A DNA stretch of 64,000 bases from contig NC_018632.1 in assembly GCF_000172635.2 (NCBI RefSeq), positions 1,550,001 through 1,614,000 on the forward strand. Direction: 5' to 3'. Position 1 is the stretch's first letter. Every line of letters starts with the position of its first letter. Positions 8,299 to 18,205 of this stretch are shown here, piece by piece. Position numbers and translations under genes: made by a program. A model generated the notes under the pieces. That model was given only the letters and a program-made list of their open reading frames with translations. It did no database searches and had not been told where the DNA came from. Source of the stretch: Alteromonas macleodii ATCC 27126 (GTDB lineage Bacteria > Pseudomonadota > Gammaproteobacteria > Enterobacterales > Alteromonadaceae).

Positions 8299-9429
8299 TT
8301 GGCTAATTCTGCCCTTTTGGTGTTAGAGGATGGTTCTGTTTTTAAAGGTACGGCGATAGGCGCTACAGGCTCCGCCGTTGGGGAAGTCGTTTTTAATACT
8401 TCCATGACCGGCTATCAAGAAATTCTCACCGACCCATCCTACGCTGAACAACTCATCACCCTTACTTATCCACACATTGGCAACACCGGCACTAACGAAG
8501 AAGACGTCGAAGCAGATAAAATCTGGTCGAAAGGTCTAATCATCCGTGACCTACCTCTTGTTGCTAGTAACTTTCGTCAACAGCAAACTTTGTCTGAATA
8601 CCTTAAAGCGAAAGGCGTTGTGGGTATTGCCGACATTGATACACGTCGCTTAACGCGTATCTTGCGAGACAAAGGTGCACAAAACGGCTGCATTATTTGC
8701 TCTGATGAATTAGACGAGTCTAGCGCACTAGCGCAAGCAAAAGCTTTCCCTGGCCTTAAAGGCATGGATTTGGCAAAAGTAGTAAGTATTACTGAGCCAA
8801 AAACATGGACAGAGGGCAGTTGGGAACTTGGTAAAGGTTATGTAACACCAAGCGAGTTCAAATATCACGTTGTTGCTTTTGACTACGGTGTTAAAAATAA
8901 TATTCTTCGCATGCTAGCTGACCGCGGTTGTAAAGTTACGTTAGTACCAGCGCAAACGCCTGCTGAAGACGTACTAGCCATGAATCCTGATGGTGTATTT
9001 TTGTCAAATGGCCCAGGCGACCCAGAGCCATGTGACTACGCAGTAACCGCAATCAAAACTATCGTCGAAACCGGTACGCCTGTATTTGGTATTTGTCTTG
9101 GTCACCAGCTACTTGCTATCGCAAGTGGTGCGAAGACAGTGAAGATGAAGTTTGGTCACCACGGTGCAAACCACCCGGTTAAAGACCTTAAGCGTAATGT
9201 AGTTATGATCACTAGCCAAAACCACGGTTTTGCAGTTGATGAGTCTAGCTTGCCAGATAACCTAGAAGTAACTCACATTTCGTTGTTCGACAAGTCGCTG
9301 CAGGGTATTCACCGCACCGACAAGCCTGCGTTCAGCTTCCAGGGTCACCCTGAAGCCAGCCCAGGTCCTCATGAAGCGGCACCGTTATTCGACCACTTCA
9401 TCGAACTTATTGAACAACACAAGCAGTAG
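8299..9429 (+). CDS. carA: Carbamoyl-phosphate synthase small subunit
   Basis: CarA is the glutaminase subunit that hydrolyses glutamine and passes ammonia to CarB for carbamoyl phosphate synthesis, used for pyrimidines and arginine. The 376-residue protein has the N-terminal CPSase domain ([21 protein letters not shown]) and a C-terminal class I glutamine amidotransferase domain, with the nucleophile in [10 protein letters not shown] (Cys about 266) and the catalytic His/Glu in GHPEASPG. I chose the TTG at 8299: GGAGG at 8289-8293 is 5 bases upstream, and E. coli carA also starts with TTG followed by the same SALLVLEDG sequence. carB begins 13 bases downstream. Confidence 0.97.
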   Translation: MANSALLVLEDGSVFKGTAIGATGSAVGEVVFNTSMTGYQEILTDPSYAEQLITLTYPHIGNTGTNEEDVEADKIWSKGLIIRDLPLVASNFRQQQTLSEYLKAKGVVGIADIDTRRLTRILRDKGAQNGCIICSDELDESSALAQAKAFPGLKGMDLAKVVSITEPKTWTEGSWELGKGYVTPSEFKYHVVAFDYGVKNNILRMLADRGCKVTLVPAQTPAEDVLAMNPDGVFLSNGPGDPEPCDYAVTAIKTIVETGTPVFGICLGHQLLAIASGAKTVKMKFGHHGANHPVKDLKRNVVMITSQNHGFAVDESSLPDNLEVTHISLFDKSLQGIHRTDKPAFSFQGHPEASPGPHEAAPLFDHFIELIEQHKQ

Positions 9430-9442
9430 GAATTAGCCCGCT

Positions 9443-12400
9443 ATGCCAAAACGTACCGACATACAAAGTATTCTTATCATTGGTGCTGGCCCTATTGTTA
9501 TCGGCCAGGCTTGTGAATTCGATTATTCAGGCGCGCAAGCGTGTAAAGCCCTTCGAGAAGAAGGCTACCGTGTTATTTTGGTTAACTCTAACCCAGCAAC
9601 CATTATGACCGACCCAGAAATGGCAGATGCGACTTATATCGAGCCTATTCACTGGGAAGTAGTTCGCAAGATTATTGAAAAAGAACGTCCAGATGCCATC
9701 TTACCTACAATGGGTGGACAAACTGCGCTTAACTGTGCGCTAGAGCTAGACAAGCACGGCGTACTTGAAGAGTTCGGTTGTGAGCTCATCGGTGCAACGG
9801 CAGATGCAATCGATAAAGCAGAAAACCGCGAGCGCTTTGACAAAGCAATGAAAAACATCGGCCTTGAATGTCCACGTGCGGAAATCGCGCACAGCATGGA
9901 TGAAGCGCACGATGTACTAAGCCGCATCGGCTTCCCTTGTATCATTCGTCCGTCTTTCACCATGGGTGGAACCGGCGGCGGTATCGCGTACAACATTGAT
10001 GAATTTAATGAAATTTGTCACCGTGGTTTAGACCTTTCTCCTACCAACGAGCTTCTTATCGATGAATCGTTGCTAGGTTGGAAAGAGTACGAAATGGAAG
10101 TAGTACGCGATAAAGCAGATAACTGCATTATTGTATGTACTATCGAAAACTTCGACCCTATGGGCGTGCATACCGGCGACTCAATCACAGTTGCTCCAGC
10201 ACAAACCCTGACTGACAAAGAATTCCAGCTAATGCGTAATGCAGCGATGGCTGTACTGCGCGAAATTGGCGTTGAAACCGGTGGTTCAAACGTACAGTTC
10301 GGTGTAGATCCGAAAACTGGTCGTGTAGTAATCATCGAGATGAACCCGCGTGTATCGCGTTCATCAGCACTTGCGTCTAAAGCAACAGGTTTCCCAATCG
10401 CGAAAGTGGCAGCGAAACTTGCGGTAGGTTACACGCTAGATGAATTAGCAAATGACATTACAGGTGGCCTAACGCCAGCCTCTTTCGAGCCGTCTATTGA
10501 CTACGTAGTGACTAAGATCCCACGCTTTAACTTTGAGAAGTTTGCCGGTGCTAACGACCGACTGACTACCCAAATGAAGTCTGTAGGTGAAGTGATGGCC
10601 ATTGGCCGTAACCAGCAGGAATCACTGCAAAAAGCCCTTCGTGGTCTTGAAGTAGGTGCGACAGGCCTGAACCCAATGGTTGACCTTGAAGACCCTGAGT
10701 CACGTAATAAAGTGGTTTATGAACTTCGTCAGCCTGGTGCAGAGCGCATTTGGTACATCGGTGATGCATTCCGTATGGGCATGACGGTTGAAGAGGTATT
10801 TAACCTTACTAATATCGACCGCTGGTACCTTGTACAGCTTGAAGATCTTATTCTTCTTGAAGCTAAAGTAGCAGAGCTTGGTTTACCGGGTATTGATGCT
10901 GACTTTATGCGCGCACTTAAGCGTAAAGGCTTCTCTGATGCGCGTCTTGCTGAGCTAACCAAAGTGGCAGAAAGCGATATTCGAGAAACCCGTCGTGACT
11001 TTGGTATTTCTCCTGTCTACAAGCGTGTAGATACTTGTGCAGCAGAATTCTCTACCAGTACAGCTTACATGTACTCAACGTATGACGAAGAGTGTGAAGC
11101 AGCGCCAACTGACAAAGACAAGATTATGGTTTTGGGCGGCGGTCCAAACCGAATTGGTCAAGGTATTGAGTTCGACTACTGCTGTGTTCACGCGGCGCTT
11201 TCAATGCGTGAAGACGGTTACGAGACCATTATGGTTAACTGTAACCCTGAGACAGTATCTACCGATTACGACACATCAGACCGTCTGTACTTCGAGCCTG
11301 TAACGCTGGAAGATGTACTTGAAATCGTTGCTAAAGAGCAGCCTAAAGGCGTTATCGTGCAGTATGGTGGTCAAACGCCACTTAAACTTGCCCGTGCACT
11401 AGAGGCGGCGGGTGTACCGGTTATCGGTACCTCACCAGAAGCGATTGACCGTGCCGAAGACCGTGAGCGCTTCCAGCAAATGGTGAACAAGCTTAACCTC
11501 AAGCAGCCTGCGAATGCCACGGTAACTAACGTTGAGCAAGCGCTAACTATGGCTGAAGAGATTGGCTTCCCGCTAGTGGTTCGTCCAAGCTACGTGCTAG
11601 GTGGTCGTGCGATGGAAATCGTGTATGACCTCAAAGATCTTAAGCGTTACCTTAATGAAGCGGTTAAAGTGTCCAACGACGCGCCAGTATTGCTAGACCG
11701 TTTCTTGGATGATGCTATTGAAGTTGATATCGACGCTATTTGCGACGGTAAAGACGTAGTGATTGGCGGCATCATGGAACACATTGAACAAGCGGGTGTT
11801 CACTCTGGTGACTCTGCGTGTTCATTACCTCCACACTCGCTTTCAAAAGAGATTCAAGATGTCATGCGCGAACAAGTTAAAGCCATGGCGCTTGAACTTG
11901 GCGTAGTCGGTCTGATGAACACACAGTTTGCGATTAAAGATGGTGAAGTATACCTAATCGAGGTTAACCCTCGTGCAGCACGTACCGTTCCATTCGTTTC
12001 TAAGGCAACGGGCGTACCTCTTGCTAAAGTTGCAGCACGTGTAATGGCTGGCGTGAGCCTAGCCGAGCAGGGCGTAACAGAAGAAGTGATTCCACCTTTC
12101 TACTCTGTGAAAGAAGTGGTGCTTCCATTTGCTAAGTTCCAAGGTGTTGACCCACTGCTAGGCCCAGAGATGCGCTCAACGGGTGAAGTAATGGGCGTTG
12201 GCGATACCTTCGAAGAAGCCTATGCTAAAGCTAACTTAGGTGCGGGTGCGCCACTACCTAAGCAAGGTAAAGCGTTAATTTCAGTACGTGATAACGACAA
12301 GCCTCGTATGATCGCACTGGCAAAAGCGTTAGTTGAAGCGGGCTTCAGCATTGAAGCTACCCGCGGTACGGCTACCGAGCTTTATGATGCAGGCATCATG

Positions 12401-12664
12401 AGTACTGTGGTTAATAAGATGTCTGAAGGCCGCCCTAATATTGTTGATGCAATCAAAAATGGCGAATACGCGTATTTGATTAATACAACAGAAGGTCGTC
12501 AAGCCATCACCGACTCAGTGTACATTCGTCGTGAAGCCTTGCTAAACAAGGTAACCTACACCACGACAATGAACGCAGCGTTCGCAACTATCCGTGCTAA
12601 GTCTGCTGATGACCGCAATAAAGTGGCGTCAGTTCAAGAACTACACGCTAGACTCAAACACTAA
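9443..12664 (+). CDS. carB: Carbamoyl-phosphate synthase large subunit
   Basis: CarB makes carbamoyl phosphate from bicarbonate, ammonia and two ATP. The 1073-residue protein shows the expected internal duplication: two ATP-grasp halves, each opening with a related nucleotide-site segment ([18 protein letters not shown] near the start and [18 protein letters not shown] near residue 560). A C-terminal MGS-like allosteric domain (from about 935, [14 protein letters not shown]) binds UMP/ornithine-type effectors in E. coli. The length matches E. coli. It is co-transcribed with carA. GC-rich hairpins follow the stop. Confidence 0.98.
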   Translation: MPKRTDIQSILIIGAGPIVIGQACEFDYSGAQACKALREEGYRVILVNSNPATIMTDPEMADATYIEPIHWEVVRKIIEKERPDAILPTMGGQTALNCALELDKHGVLEEFGCELIGATADAIDKAENRERFDKAMKNIGLECPRAEIAHSMDEAHDVLSRIGFPCIIRPSFTMGGTGGGIAYNIDEFNEICHRGLDLSPTNELLIDESLLGWKEYEMEVVRDKADNCIIVCTIENFDPMGVHTGDSITVAPAQTLTDKEFQLMRNAAMAVLREIGVETGGSNVQFGVDPKTGRVVIIEMNPRVSRSSALASKATGFPIAKVAAKLAVGYTLDELANDITGGLTPASFEPSIDYVVTKIPRFNFEKFAGANDRLTTQMKSVGEVMAIGRNQQESLQKALRGLEVGATGLNPMVDLEDPESRNKVVYELRQPGAERIWYIGDAFRMGMTVEEVFNLTNIDRWYLVQLEDLILLEAKVAELGLPGIDADFMRALKRKGFSDARLAELTKVAESDIRETRRDFGISPVYKRVDTCAAEFSTSTAYMYSTYDEECEAAPTDKDKIMVLGGGPNRIGQGIEFDYCCVHAALSMREDGYETIMVNCNPETVSTDYDTSDRLYFEPVTLEDVLEIVAKEQPKGVIVQYGGQTPLKLARALEAAGVPVIGTSPEAIDRAEDRERFQQMVNKLNLKQPANATVTNVEQALTMAEEIGFPLVVRPSYVLGGRAMEIVYDLKDLKRYLNEAVKVSNDAPVLLDRFLDDAIEVDIDAICDGKDVVIGGIMEHIEQAGVHSGDSACSLPPHSLSKEIQDVMREQVKAMALELGVVGLMNTQFAIKDGEVYLIEVNPRAARTVPFVSKATGVPLAKVAARVMAGVSLAEQGVTEEVIPPFYSVKEVVLPFAKFQGVDPLLGPEMRSTGEVMGVGDTFEEAYAKANLGAGAPLPKQGKALISVRDNDKPRMIALAKALVEAGFSIEATRGTATELYDAGIMSTVVNKMSEGRPNIVDAIKNGEYAYLINTTEGRQAITDSVYIRREALLNKVTYTTTMNAAFATIRAKSADDRNKVASVQELHARLKH

Positions 12665-12672
12665 TGACATAC

Positions 12673-12695
12673 GCTAGGATACGAGGTATCCTAGC
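12673..12695 (+). other. Perfect 10-bp hairpin just after carB
   Basis: GCTAGGATAC (12673-12682) pairs with GTATCCTAGC (12686-12695) across a GAG loop, starting 8 bases after the carB stop. It lacks a T-tract, so it may protect the 3' end or act as a partial terminator together with the next hairpin. Confidence 0.5.
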
Positions 12696-12720
12696 AATAT
12701 TACATTTGTGTGAACGAATA

Positions 12721-12747
12721 AAAAGTGCGCCTTCGCGGCGCACTTTT
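12721..12747 (+). terminator. Rho-independent terminator after carAB
   Basis: AAAAGTGCGCC (12721-12731) pairs with GGCGCACTTTT (12737-12747) across TTCGC. A stem of this strength with flanking A and T runs could work in both directions. Confidence 0.8.
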
Positions 12748-12781
12748 CTGTTTAAATTACTAGCTAAGTGAGACGGTATTC

Positions 12782-13258
12782 ATGAGTCAGTATCCAATGA
12801 CAGCGCGCGGCGCTCAAATGCTGCGTGACGAATTAAATGAGCTAAAAACCAAAACACGCCCACGTATTATCGAGTCTATTGCCGAAGCACGTGAACATGG
12901 TGACTTAAAAGAAAATGCTGAGTATCACGCGGCCCGTGAGCAGCAAAGCTTCTGTGAAGGCCGCATTCAAGATATTGAAGGCAAGCTATCAAATGCACAG
13001 ATTATCGACGTTACCAAAATGGAAAATACGGGTAAGGTTATTTTCGGTACTACCGTAACCATTCTAAACGTCGATACCGATGAAGAAACCACCTACCGTA
13101 TTGTTGGTGATGACGAAGCTGATATTAAGAACAACTTGATTTCGGTTAATTCACCTATCGCTCGTGGTCTAATAGGCAAAGAGCTTGATGACATGGTAAC
13201 GATTCAAACGCCAGCCGGCGCAGTTGAAGTTGAAATCATCGAAGTAGAATATATCTAA
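12782..13258 (+). CDS. greA: Transcription elongation factor GreA
   Basis: GreA rescues backtracked RNA polymerase by stimulating cleavage of the nascent RNA in the secondary channel. The 158-residue protein has the N-terminal coiled coil with the acidic tip, [17 protein letters not shown] (about 38-54), which carries the catalytic Asp and Glu, and a C-terminal FKBP-like domain with [15 protein letters not shown]. The length is standard. The order carB-greA is common in gammaproteobacteria. The carAB terminator separates it from carB, so it should have its own promoter. Confidence 0.97.
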   Translation: MSQYPMTARGAQMLRDELNELKTKTRPRIIESIAEAREHGDLKENAEYHAAREQQSFCEGRIQDIEGKLSNAQIIDVTKMENTGKVIFGTTVTILNVDTDEETTYRIVGDDEADIKNNLISVNSPIARGLIGKELDDMVTIQTPAGAVEVEIIEVEYI

Positions 13259-13265
13259 CTACGCA

Positions 13266-13298
13266 AGCCAGCAGAGTCCTTCTGCTGGCTATATTTTC
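13266..13298 (+). terminator. Terminator after greA
   Basis: AGCCAGCAG (13266-13274) pairs with CTGCTGGCT (13282-13290), followed by the T-rich ATATTTT. It begins 7 bases after the greA stop. Confidence 0.7.
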
Positions 13299-13525
13299 CG
13301 TCACAAAACTTCTGAATCCGATCATGGATTTGTAATCTGTTAAGCCAAAGCGTTTTTTAATTTTCTTGCCTGTGTATTGTTGTTTAATAAGCATTGATTG
13401 AACTCAACGGTTAGCCCTGTTCCTGCTGCGCTCGTACTTATAAGAATAAAATTAAGTGATGACGCTGTCCCGTTAGCTCACTTTTGCGTTTTCCTATCCC
13501 AAAATACATGCGATTTTTAGTATAA

Positions 13526-14518
13526 AAATCCACCGCTTTTACAAAGAGGCCTATACTTAGCTCTGGAACCAGTTGTAGATGTATCGGTTTTATCACCTTT
13601 TCATTAATCCGTTGCTTCGAAAGAAGTGATGCATCTCGTTCTGTTAGCACAACCATCTTAGCTTTACGTGACCTTATTCGGGGGGTAGGCCAGTCGATAA
13701 GCACAAGCTCTCGATTATCAAACAATTTAGAAACGGCGTGTGCTGAAATGCTAAGTGACGCTGGGAGTACTCAGCAACTCACCACTAATATTGCATCGGC
13801 GGTTGAAGAGGTGGCGGTAACAAGCCGTGAGATTGCCAGTTCTTCGTTGGCAACGCTTAATGCGAGTCAAAGCCTAGATCGTTTAGCTGACCATTCGCTC
13901 TTAGCCAACGACAATATACGAAAGAGCATGGTAGTGCTTTCTGATGATATTCGAAATGTTCAATCTAATGCCGCTCAAATGGAAATGAAAGTCAGCGAAA
14001 TAGGAAATATACTGGAAACTATCAATACCCTTTCCGACCAAACTAATCTTCTCGCACTTAATGCAGCAATTGAAGCTGCTAGAGCAGGGGAGCATGGCCG
14101 AGGCTTTGCCGTCGTTGCTGACGAAGTAAGAAAGCTTGCACAAAGTAGCAGGGAATCGTCAGATAAAATATCTACGCTGTTAGTGAGTCTAAAGGACGCT
14201 AGCGTAATTGTTGTCGATGATATCAACAAGAGTGTTATATCTATAGAAGCGTCAATGAATACAACTATTGAAGGTCGGCAAACTGCGGAAAAGGTGAAAG
14301 AAGCAGCGTGCGAGCTTGAGCTTATGGCGAATAATATGTCGTCTGCGGCCGAGCAACAGTCAGTGACCACGGAAGTGGTAGCTAAAGATGTAGTAGCGGT
14401 TGAGGAAGCGGCGCGGCACGAACTTCACATTGCACAACAATTGTCTGAGCTGTCTGATGAAATGCAGCGCAACAACCAGTTACTGCAACGCACTATTGCG
14501 GGGTTTAACGTAGATTAA
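13526..14518 (+). pseudogene. Methyl-accepting chemotaxis protein remnant, signalling domain only
   Basis: The cytoplasmic signalling domain of a chemoreceptor is clear from about 13650: the hairpin tip [20 protein letters not shown] is followed by [16 protein letters not shown], which contacts CheA and CheW, flanked by coiled-coil heptads. No transmembrane segment, sensor domain or intact HAMP is present. The frame is open back to a TAA at 13523-13525 and MCP-like helical sequence continues upstream of the first ATG (13748), but no ATG, GTG or TTG with an SD precedes it, and 13748 itself has no SD. This points to a decayed gene that lost its 5' part. A short soluble MCP translated from 13748 (256 residues) is the alternative. 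Confidence 0.6.
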
Positions 14519-14585
14519 GAACGGTTAATAGCCCGAGCTTAAAAAATTGTAGTCTCTGACTGGCGGGGCGCTCTACTTAAAATCA

Positions 14586-14614
14586 TTGCTCAATCTACTT
14601 ACACTAAGTATGAT
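14586..14614 (+). promoter_or_regulatory. Probable promoter of the membrane protein-NUDIX operon
   Basis: TTGCTC (14586-14591) and TATGAT (14609-14614) are spaced by 17 bases, 30 bases before the start codon at 14644. Confidence 0.5.
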
Positions 14615-14643
14615 TTTTCCTTTTGTTTTCGAAAGGATGCATC

Positions 14644-16494
14644 ATGGCTTATGATTTTGGTTCTCAGACGCTAGGGATAAAGAACCCATTTAAGACAGAA
14701 GGAGCGCTAAGAACACTGGGTGGTGTCTTAACGCTATTGTTAGCGGTTTACGTTGTTTTCACAGTGCCGGCAATATTTGACGCCAACAAGGTGAAAGGCT
14801 ATACCTTGCTAGCGGTTGGTTTTGTTTTAGTGGTATCGGGAATACGCCATACGGCGGTTGGTATCCTTCAACTTATGCGCTTTTTTGTAGGTAGAACGGT
14901 TCCCACTTCACTGGCCTACAACTTCTCAAAATCTGAACAAGATGCTGCTCAGGCAGAGCAAAAATCCCTGCTTTACTCAAAAGAGTCACTGCACTCTATG
15001 CTTATGGGAAGACGAAATACTACCTTTGAGGAGCCAAAAGGCTGGCTCGCTCGGCTAGTTCACAGCGTTTTTCCTAAGCTTGTTTTCTTACCTTACCCGC
15101 TACGCCATCTTGCCCAAGAAATTTTAGCCATGGGGGCGACACTTATCGTGGGCTTAGTTACCTACGCCATCGTCTATTTTTTAGTAAGTAATGGCTTTGC
15201 AGGTGAAGTCGCAAAAATTGTCGTTATGCCTGTTCTTTCTTTGGTATTGCTTATCTATTTTGTTGCCAACTGGACCTCTACGGCAAAGGGCATCCATAAC
15301 GAAGGAAACTCGCAACTTGCTAAAGCGGGAGGGTTGTCAATTGGTGTAATCATTGGATTAGCACTAGTCCTTCCTCTTGGTGCGGGTGTGTTTCTCGATG
15401 GTGTGGTGGGAAGTAATATCAATGAACTTAAAAACTGGTCTGAAGAACACGCTTTTTTTAGCGCTTGGCTGAACTTTGTATACCTTTTCATCAGTATCGG
15501 CGTGGTGATAGGTCTTGTATTTCCATTACTTAAAAAGCGCATGGATTTAGTGACACCACAAACTGAAGTCAGCGAATTTCGAGCAAACATGCAAGAGTCT
15601 GTTCATCCCAATGAGATTTTTATCAATATAGAAAACATCGTGCTTGCCAACCGTCGTTACAAGGAAGTCCCAAACAGAATATACGCCGATTTTGTTCCTA
15701 AGCTTAAAGAGCAGGCTGAAGGGAAGGGTAGTTTTGAAGGGGAATTATTGATAGAAACTCAGCCAACCCTCAGTGAGGGGGTAGCATTACCCAAAGGGGC
15801 TAAGGTAGCGTTGAGCGCTATTGCGCAAGTTGCCGTCGTTGTTGCCGCGGTATTGTTTTACTCATCTGGCGTACAGCTCGCTGAGCTACTACATCTGGTT
15901 ATCAATATCGGTGTAGATAACAGCGCACTGTTGAATAATGCTTTTTCTATGGTCAATAATTTGCTCATGCTGATATTCGCTTGGCTTACTTTCAGAGCGG
16001 CAGGAAGTATTTTAAATAACGCGTCTCACATGTTTTGGGGCGAGCTGAACTTTAACTCTTTGCTTATGTACATGAAAACCGAAGGCACGTATACCGAGTC
16101 TAGAGTTTCAACAGGTATGGCAATTCACGATTCTACACGGTCTGAAAATGTCGTAGTTAGAAGCAGTATCACACCGTGGATCATTACTAGCCGAATTAAC
16201 ACTTCTATATTCGCCACTAGCGGTATGAACAATCTGGAAGCCCCGCGCTTTGTAATGGGAATGAACAAAAACGACGGAGAATTGAAGGAAATCGTCGACG
16301 AAATTAAAGCATTCTTACGCGGTAGAGAGACCATCGCTTCCATCACTAATGAATCAGACTTAGCCAATGCAAGTACCATTCATCAAGTTAATCAACAAAC
16401 CCGAGCGTTTAATAAAAACCCTGACGATCGCCTAACACTTAAAGAGACGGAAGAAAGTGCAGGTTTTCTTCGAAACGAAAAAGACAGTGAGTGA
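14644..16494 (+). CDS. Multi-pass membrane protein of unknown function
   Basis: This 616-residue protein has about eight hydrophobic segments: two near the N-terminus (about 25-75), a group at about 155-300, and two at about 395-460. The last 150 residues form a hydrophilic, probably cytosolic tail with MKTEGTYTESRVSTGMAIHD and a Glu/Asp/Asn-rich end. No transporter or enzyme signature is recognised. I chose the ATG at 14644, with AAGGA 6 bases upstream; a TTG 21 bases earlier is in frame but has no SD. The NUDIX gene follows 10 bases after the stop, so the two are probably co-expressed. Confidence 0.8.
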   Translation: MAYDFGSQTLGIKNPFKTEGALRTLGGVLTLLLAVYVVFTVPAIFDANKVKGYTLLAVGFVLVVSGIRHTAVGILQLMRFFVGRTVPTSLAYNFSKSEQDAAQAEQKSLLYSKESLHSMLMGRRNTTFEEPKGWLARLVHSVFPKLVFLPYPLRHLAQEILAMGATLIVGLVTYAIVYFLVSNGFAGEVAKIVVMPVLSLVLLIYFVANWTSTAKGIHNEGNSQLAKAGGLSIGVIIGLALVLPLGAGVFLDGVVGSNINELKNWSEEHAFFSAWLNFVYLFISIGVVIGLVFPLLKKRMDLVTPQTEVSEFRANMQESVHPNEIFINIENIVLANRRYKEVPNRIYADFVPKLKEQAEGKGSFEGELLIETQPTLSEGVALPKGAKVALSAIAQVAVVVAAVLFYSSGVQLAELLHLVINIGVDNSALLNNAFSMVNNLLMLIFAWLTFRAAGSILNNASHMFWGELNFNSLLMYMKTEGTYTESRVSTGMAIHDSTRSENVVVRSSITPWIITSRINTSIFATSGMNNLEAPRFVMGMNKNDGELKEIVDEIKAFLRGRETIASITNESDLANASTIHQVNQQTRAFNKNPDDRLTLKETEESAGFLRNEKDSE

Positions 16495-16504
16495 GGAGTG
16501 AGGC

Positions 16505-17044
16505 ATGGCTGATATTAAAACACTAGATACAAAAGTTGTGTACGAAAATAAATGGCTTCGCGTAAGAGAAGACAAAATACAACGCAGCAGTGGAAACGAA
16601 GGCATTTACGGCGTGGTGGAAAAGCCTGACTTCGCTATTATTTTGCCGATAGAAGGCGATACGGTTTACATGGTTGAGCAATATCGCTATACCATAAAAG
16701 AGCGCCAGCTTGAGTTGCCTCAAGGTGCATGGGAAAGTAACCCTGATGTCGACCCTGTTGAATTGGCGAAAGGTGAACTTAAAGAAGAGACTGGCTTAAC
16801 TGCAGATTCAATGGAATATGTGGGTTTTCAATATTTAGCATACGGCTTTTGTAATCAGGGTTATCACATTTATGTAGCTAAAGGCCTCACTCAAGGCGCA
16901 CAAAAACTCGATATTGAGGAAGAAGACTTGCGCGTTGTTTCACTCTCCTTAAATGAGTTAAAGGAGAAAATAAAACGTGGTGAAATCAAGGACGCAAGCA
17001 CCTGTAACGCAGTGGGGTTAGCCATGCTTAAGGGGATTATCTAA
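16505..17044 (+). CDS. NUDIX hydrolase (ADP-ribose pyrophosphatase-like)
   Basis: A 179-residue soluble protein with the NUDIX fold. The box runs from PQGAWESNP to AKGELKEETGL: the EExGL end with its metal-binding Glu residues is intact, while the usual Arg of REUXEE is Gly. The preceding VYMVEQYRYTIKERQLELPQG is characteristic of ADP-ribose/nucleoside-diphosphate-sugar pyrophosphatases, so hydrolysis of ADP-ribose or a related compound to two monophosphates is the likely reaction. Substrate is not decided by sequence. It is the second gene of the operon that starts with the membrane protein; the GGAGTGAGGC upstream gives a good SD. Confidence 0.88.
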   Translation: MADIKTLDTKVVYENKWLRVREDKIQRSSGNEGIYGVVEKPDFAIILPIEGDTVYMVEQYRYTIKERQLELPQGAWESNPDVDPVELAKGELKEETGLTADSMEYVGFQYLAYGFCNQGYHIYVAKGLTQGAQKLDIEEEDLRVVSLSLNELKEKIKRGEIKDASTCNAVGLAMLKGII

Positions 17045-17135
17045 ACACCCTGTTACAATTTGCTGACTGTTTTTTTCTTTCTGAGAAGCTAGGGTTTACA
17101 GTTTATAACTAAAAACCATTTATAAAGAGATATTT

Positions 17136-17528
17136 ATGGCGTTCAAAGGAAGTTTTTCCATTACTCAATGGGACGAAGACACACTTAGTGAAAGATCAGA
17201 GGGAATTAAGGTATCTCACGCTAGTATTAAGCAGGTGTATTCTGGTGAAATGAGTGGCGAATCTAATGTCGAGTTTTTGATGTCTTATCAATCTCAGATG
17301 TCTGCCAAATTTACCGGGTTTGAAACCTTCGTTGGCGTAGTAAACGGTATGCGCGGCACGGTTACTTTTCAGCATGCCGGTAAGTTTGAGAATGGAGTTG
17401 CAAGCAGCGAATTTATATCAATTGAAGGGTCTGCTACAGGTGAACTGACGGGGAAAAACCTTCGAGGTAACTTTAAGTCTGGTGAATCGGGTAAAGCTGA
17501 TTACGCCATTGAAATCGACAACGCTTGA
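17136..17528 (+). CDS. DUF3224 family protein
   Basis: This 130-residue protein fits the DUF3224 pattern: an opening GSFSITQWDEDT, repeated short beta strands (IKQVYSGEMSGESNVEF), FTGFETFVGVVNGMRGTVTFQHAG in the middle, and a closing GATGEL-like strand region. The fold is expected to be an all-beta barrel related to allene oxide cyclase-like proteins. The biochemical role is unknown. No signal peptide or membrane segment is present. It stands between the NUDIX gene and the convergent hsp20 gene. Confidence 0.75.
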   Translation: MAFKGSFSITQWDEDTLSERSEGIKVSHASIKQVYSGEMSGESNVEFLMSYQSQMSAKFTGFETFVGVVNGMRGTVTFQHAGKFENGVASSEFISIEGSATGELTGKNLRGNFKSGESGKADYAIEIDNA

Positions 17529-17568
17529 GTAATGGTAAGCGCCAACTAAAAGCGATTTTTTAAGCCCC

Positions 17569-17594
17569 AAAAAAAACGGCGCCGAAAGGCGCCG
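17569..17594 (-). terminator. Terminator of the hsp20 gene (minus strand)
   Basis: CGGCGCC (17577-17583) pairs with GGCGCCG (17588-17594) across GAAA. On the minus strand the stem is followed by eight T (A-run 17569-17576), so it serves the minus-strand hsp20 gene. Confidence 0.85.
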
Positions 17595-17628
17595 CTAAAA
17601 GTTGGGAAACAAACCAAGAAACTAGCTA

Positions 17629-18077
17629 TTAATTTTCAATTAAACGAGAACCAATCTCTATTTGACGAGGCTTCTTGGCTTCGGGAATGACTCGCTCCAT
17701 ATCGATGTGTAACAGACCGTTTTCCATATCTGCAGCTAGCACTTTTACATGGTCGCCAAGTTGGAATTTACGCTCAAAGTTACGCTCTGAAATGCCCTTG
17801 TGTAAGAACTTACGCTCTTTGCTTTCTTTATCGTCCGCTTCCGTTTTCTTCGTGCCCGTAATCGTCAACGTGTTTTCTTCAACCTGAATAGAACGTCGTC
17901 TTTACTAAAGCCGGCAATAGCCATGGTTACACGATACTTGTCATCGCCAAGTAACTCTATGTTATACGGCGGGTAGGTACTTTGCTTCTCAGCACGAGAT
18001 GCTGCATCAATTAATGACGCTAGGTGATCAGAACCAATGAATGAACGGTAAAGTGGAGATAGATCGATAGTACGCAT
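17629..18077 (-). pseudogene. ibpA: IbpA-type small heat-shock protein (Hsp20), frameshifted
   Basis: An Hsp20 holdase keeps unfolding proteins in a refoldable state for DnaK/ClpB. The 5' part encodes MRTIDLSPLYRSFIGS and YPPYNIELLGDDKYRVTMA up to FSKDDVLF, then runs into a stop. The 3' part, in another frame, resumes with TLTITGTK and carries [16 protein letters not shown] and the family-typical end [15 protein letters not shown]. Restoring one base near 17886 (TTCAGGTT read as TTCCAGGTT on the coding strand) joins them into a normal protein of about 149 residues. I chose the ATG at 18077: a GAGG lies 8 bases upstream, and the E. coli protein starts the same way. The break may be real or a sequence error. 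Confidence 0.85.
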
Positions 18078-18080
18078 AGT

Positions 18081-18105
18081 CATATCCTCAAAATTAAGCA
18101 ATATG
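18081..18105 (-). promoter_or_regulatory. ROSE-like RNA thermometer hairpin over the hsp20 SD
   Basis: On the minus strand CATATTGCT (18105-18097) pairs with AGGATATG (18088-18081) across an 8-base loop. The stem has one bulged U and a G-G mismatch inside the TTGCT/AGGA block, which is the known ROSE architecture of heat-shock leaders. It hides the SD (GAGG) directly before the start at 18077. Further upstream, TTTTGTCG and CGACAAAA can form a second stem. Melting at high temperature would free the SD. This is inferred from sequence alone. Confidence 0.7.
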
Positions 18106-18175
18106 TTAAAAGTTTAAATGCCCCGACTCTGCGGCGGCGGTTTTGTCGACCTGACCTTTCAGCGCCGACAAAACA

Positions 18176-18204
18176 TATATAGGAATGGCCCAAATACTTT
18201 TCAA
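18176..18204 (-). promoter_or_regulatory. Probable promoter of the hsp20 gene
   Basis: On the minus strand TTGAAA (18204-18199) and TATATA (18181-18176) are 17 bases apart, a good sigma-70 pair. The -35 reads CTTGAAA, as for sigma-32, but the -10 lacks the CCCCAT core. The leader would be about 90 bases and would include the ROSE-like hairpin. Confidence 0.5.
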
Positions 18205-18205
18205 G

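Noticed and set aside
13438..13725. Minus-strand 95-residue open frame near the chemoreceptor remnant
   Set aside because: It has a TTG start without SD, and the plus strand in part of the same region reads as MCP-like helical sequence. The frame is probably chance; a decayed gene cannot be excluded.
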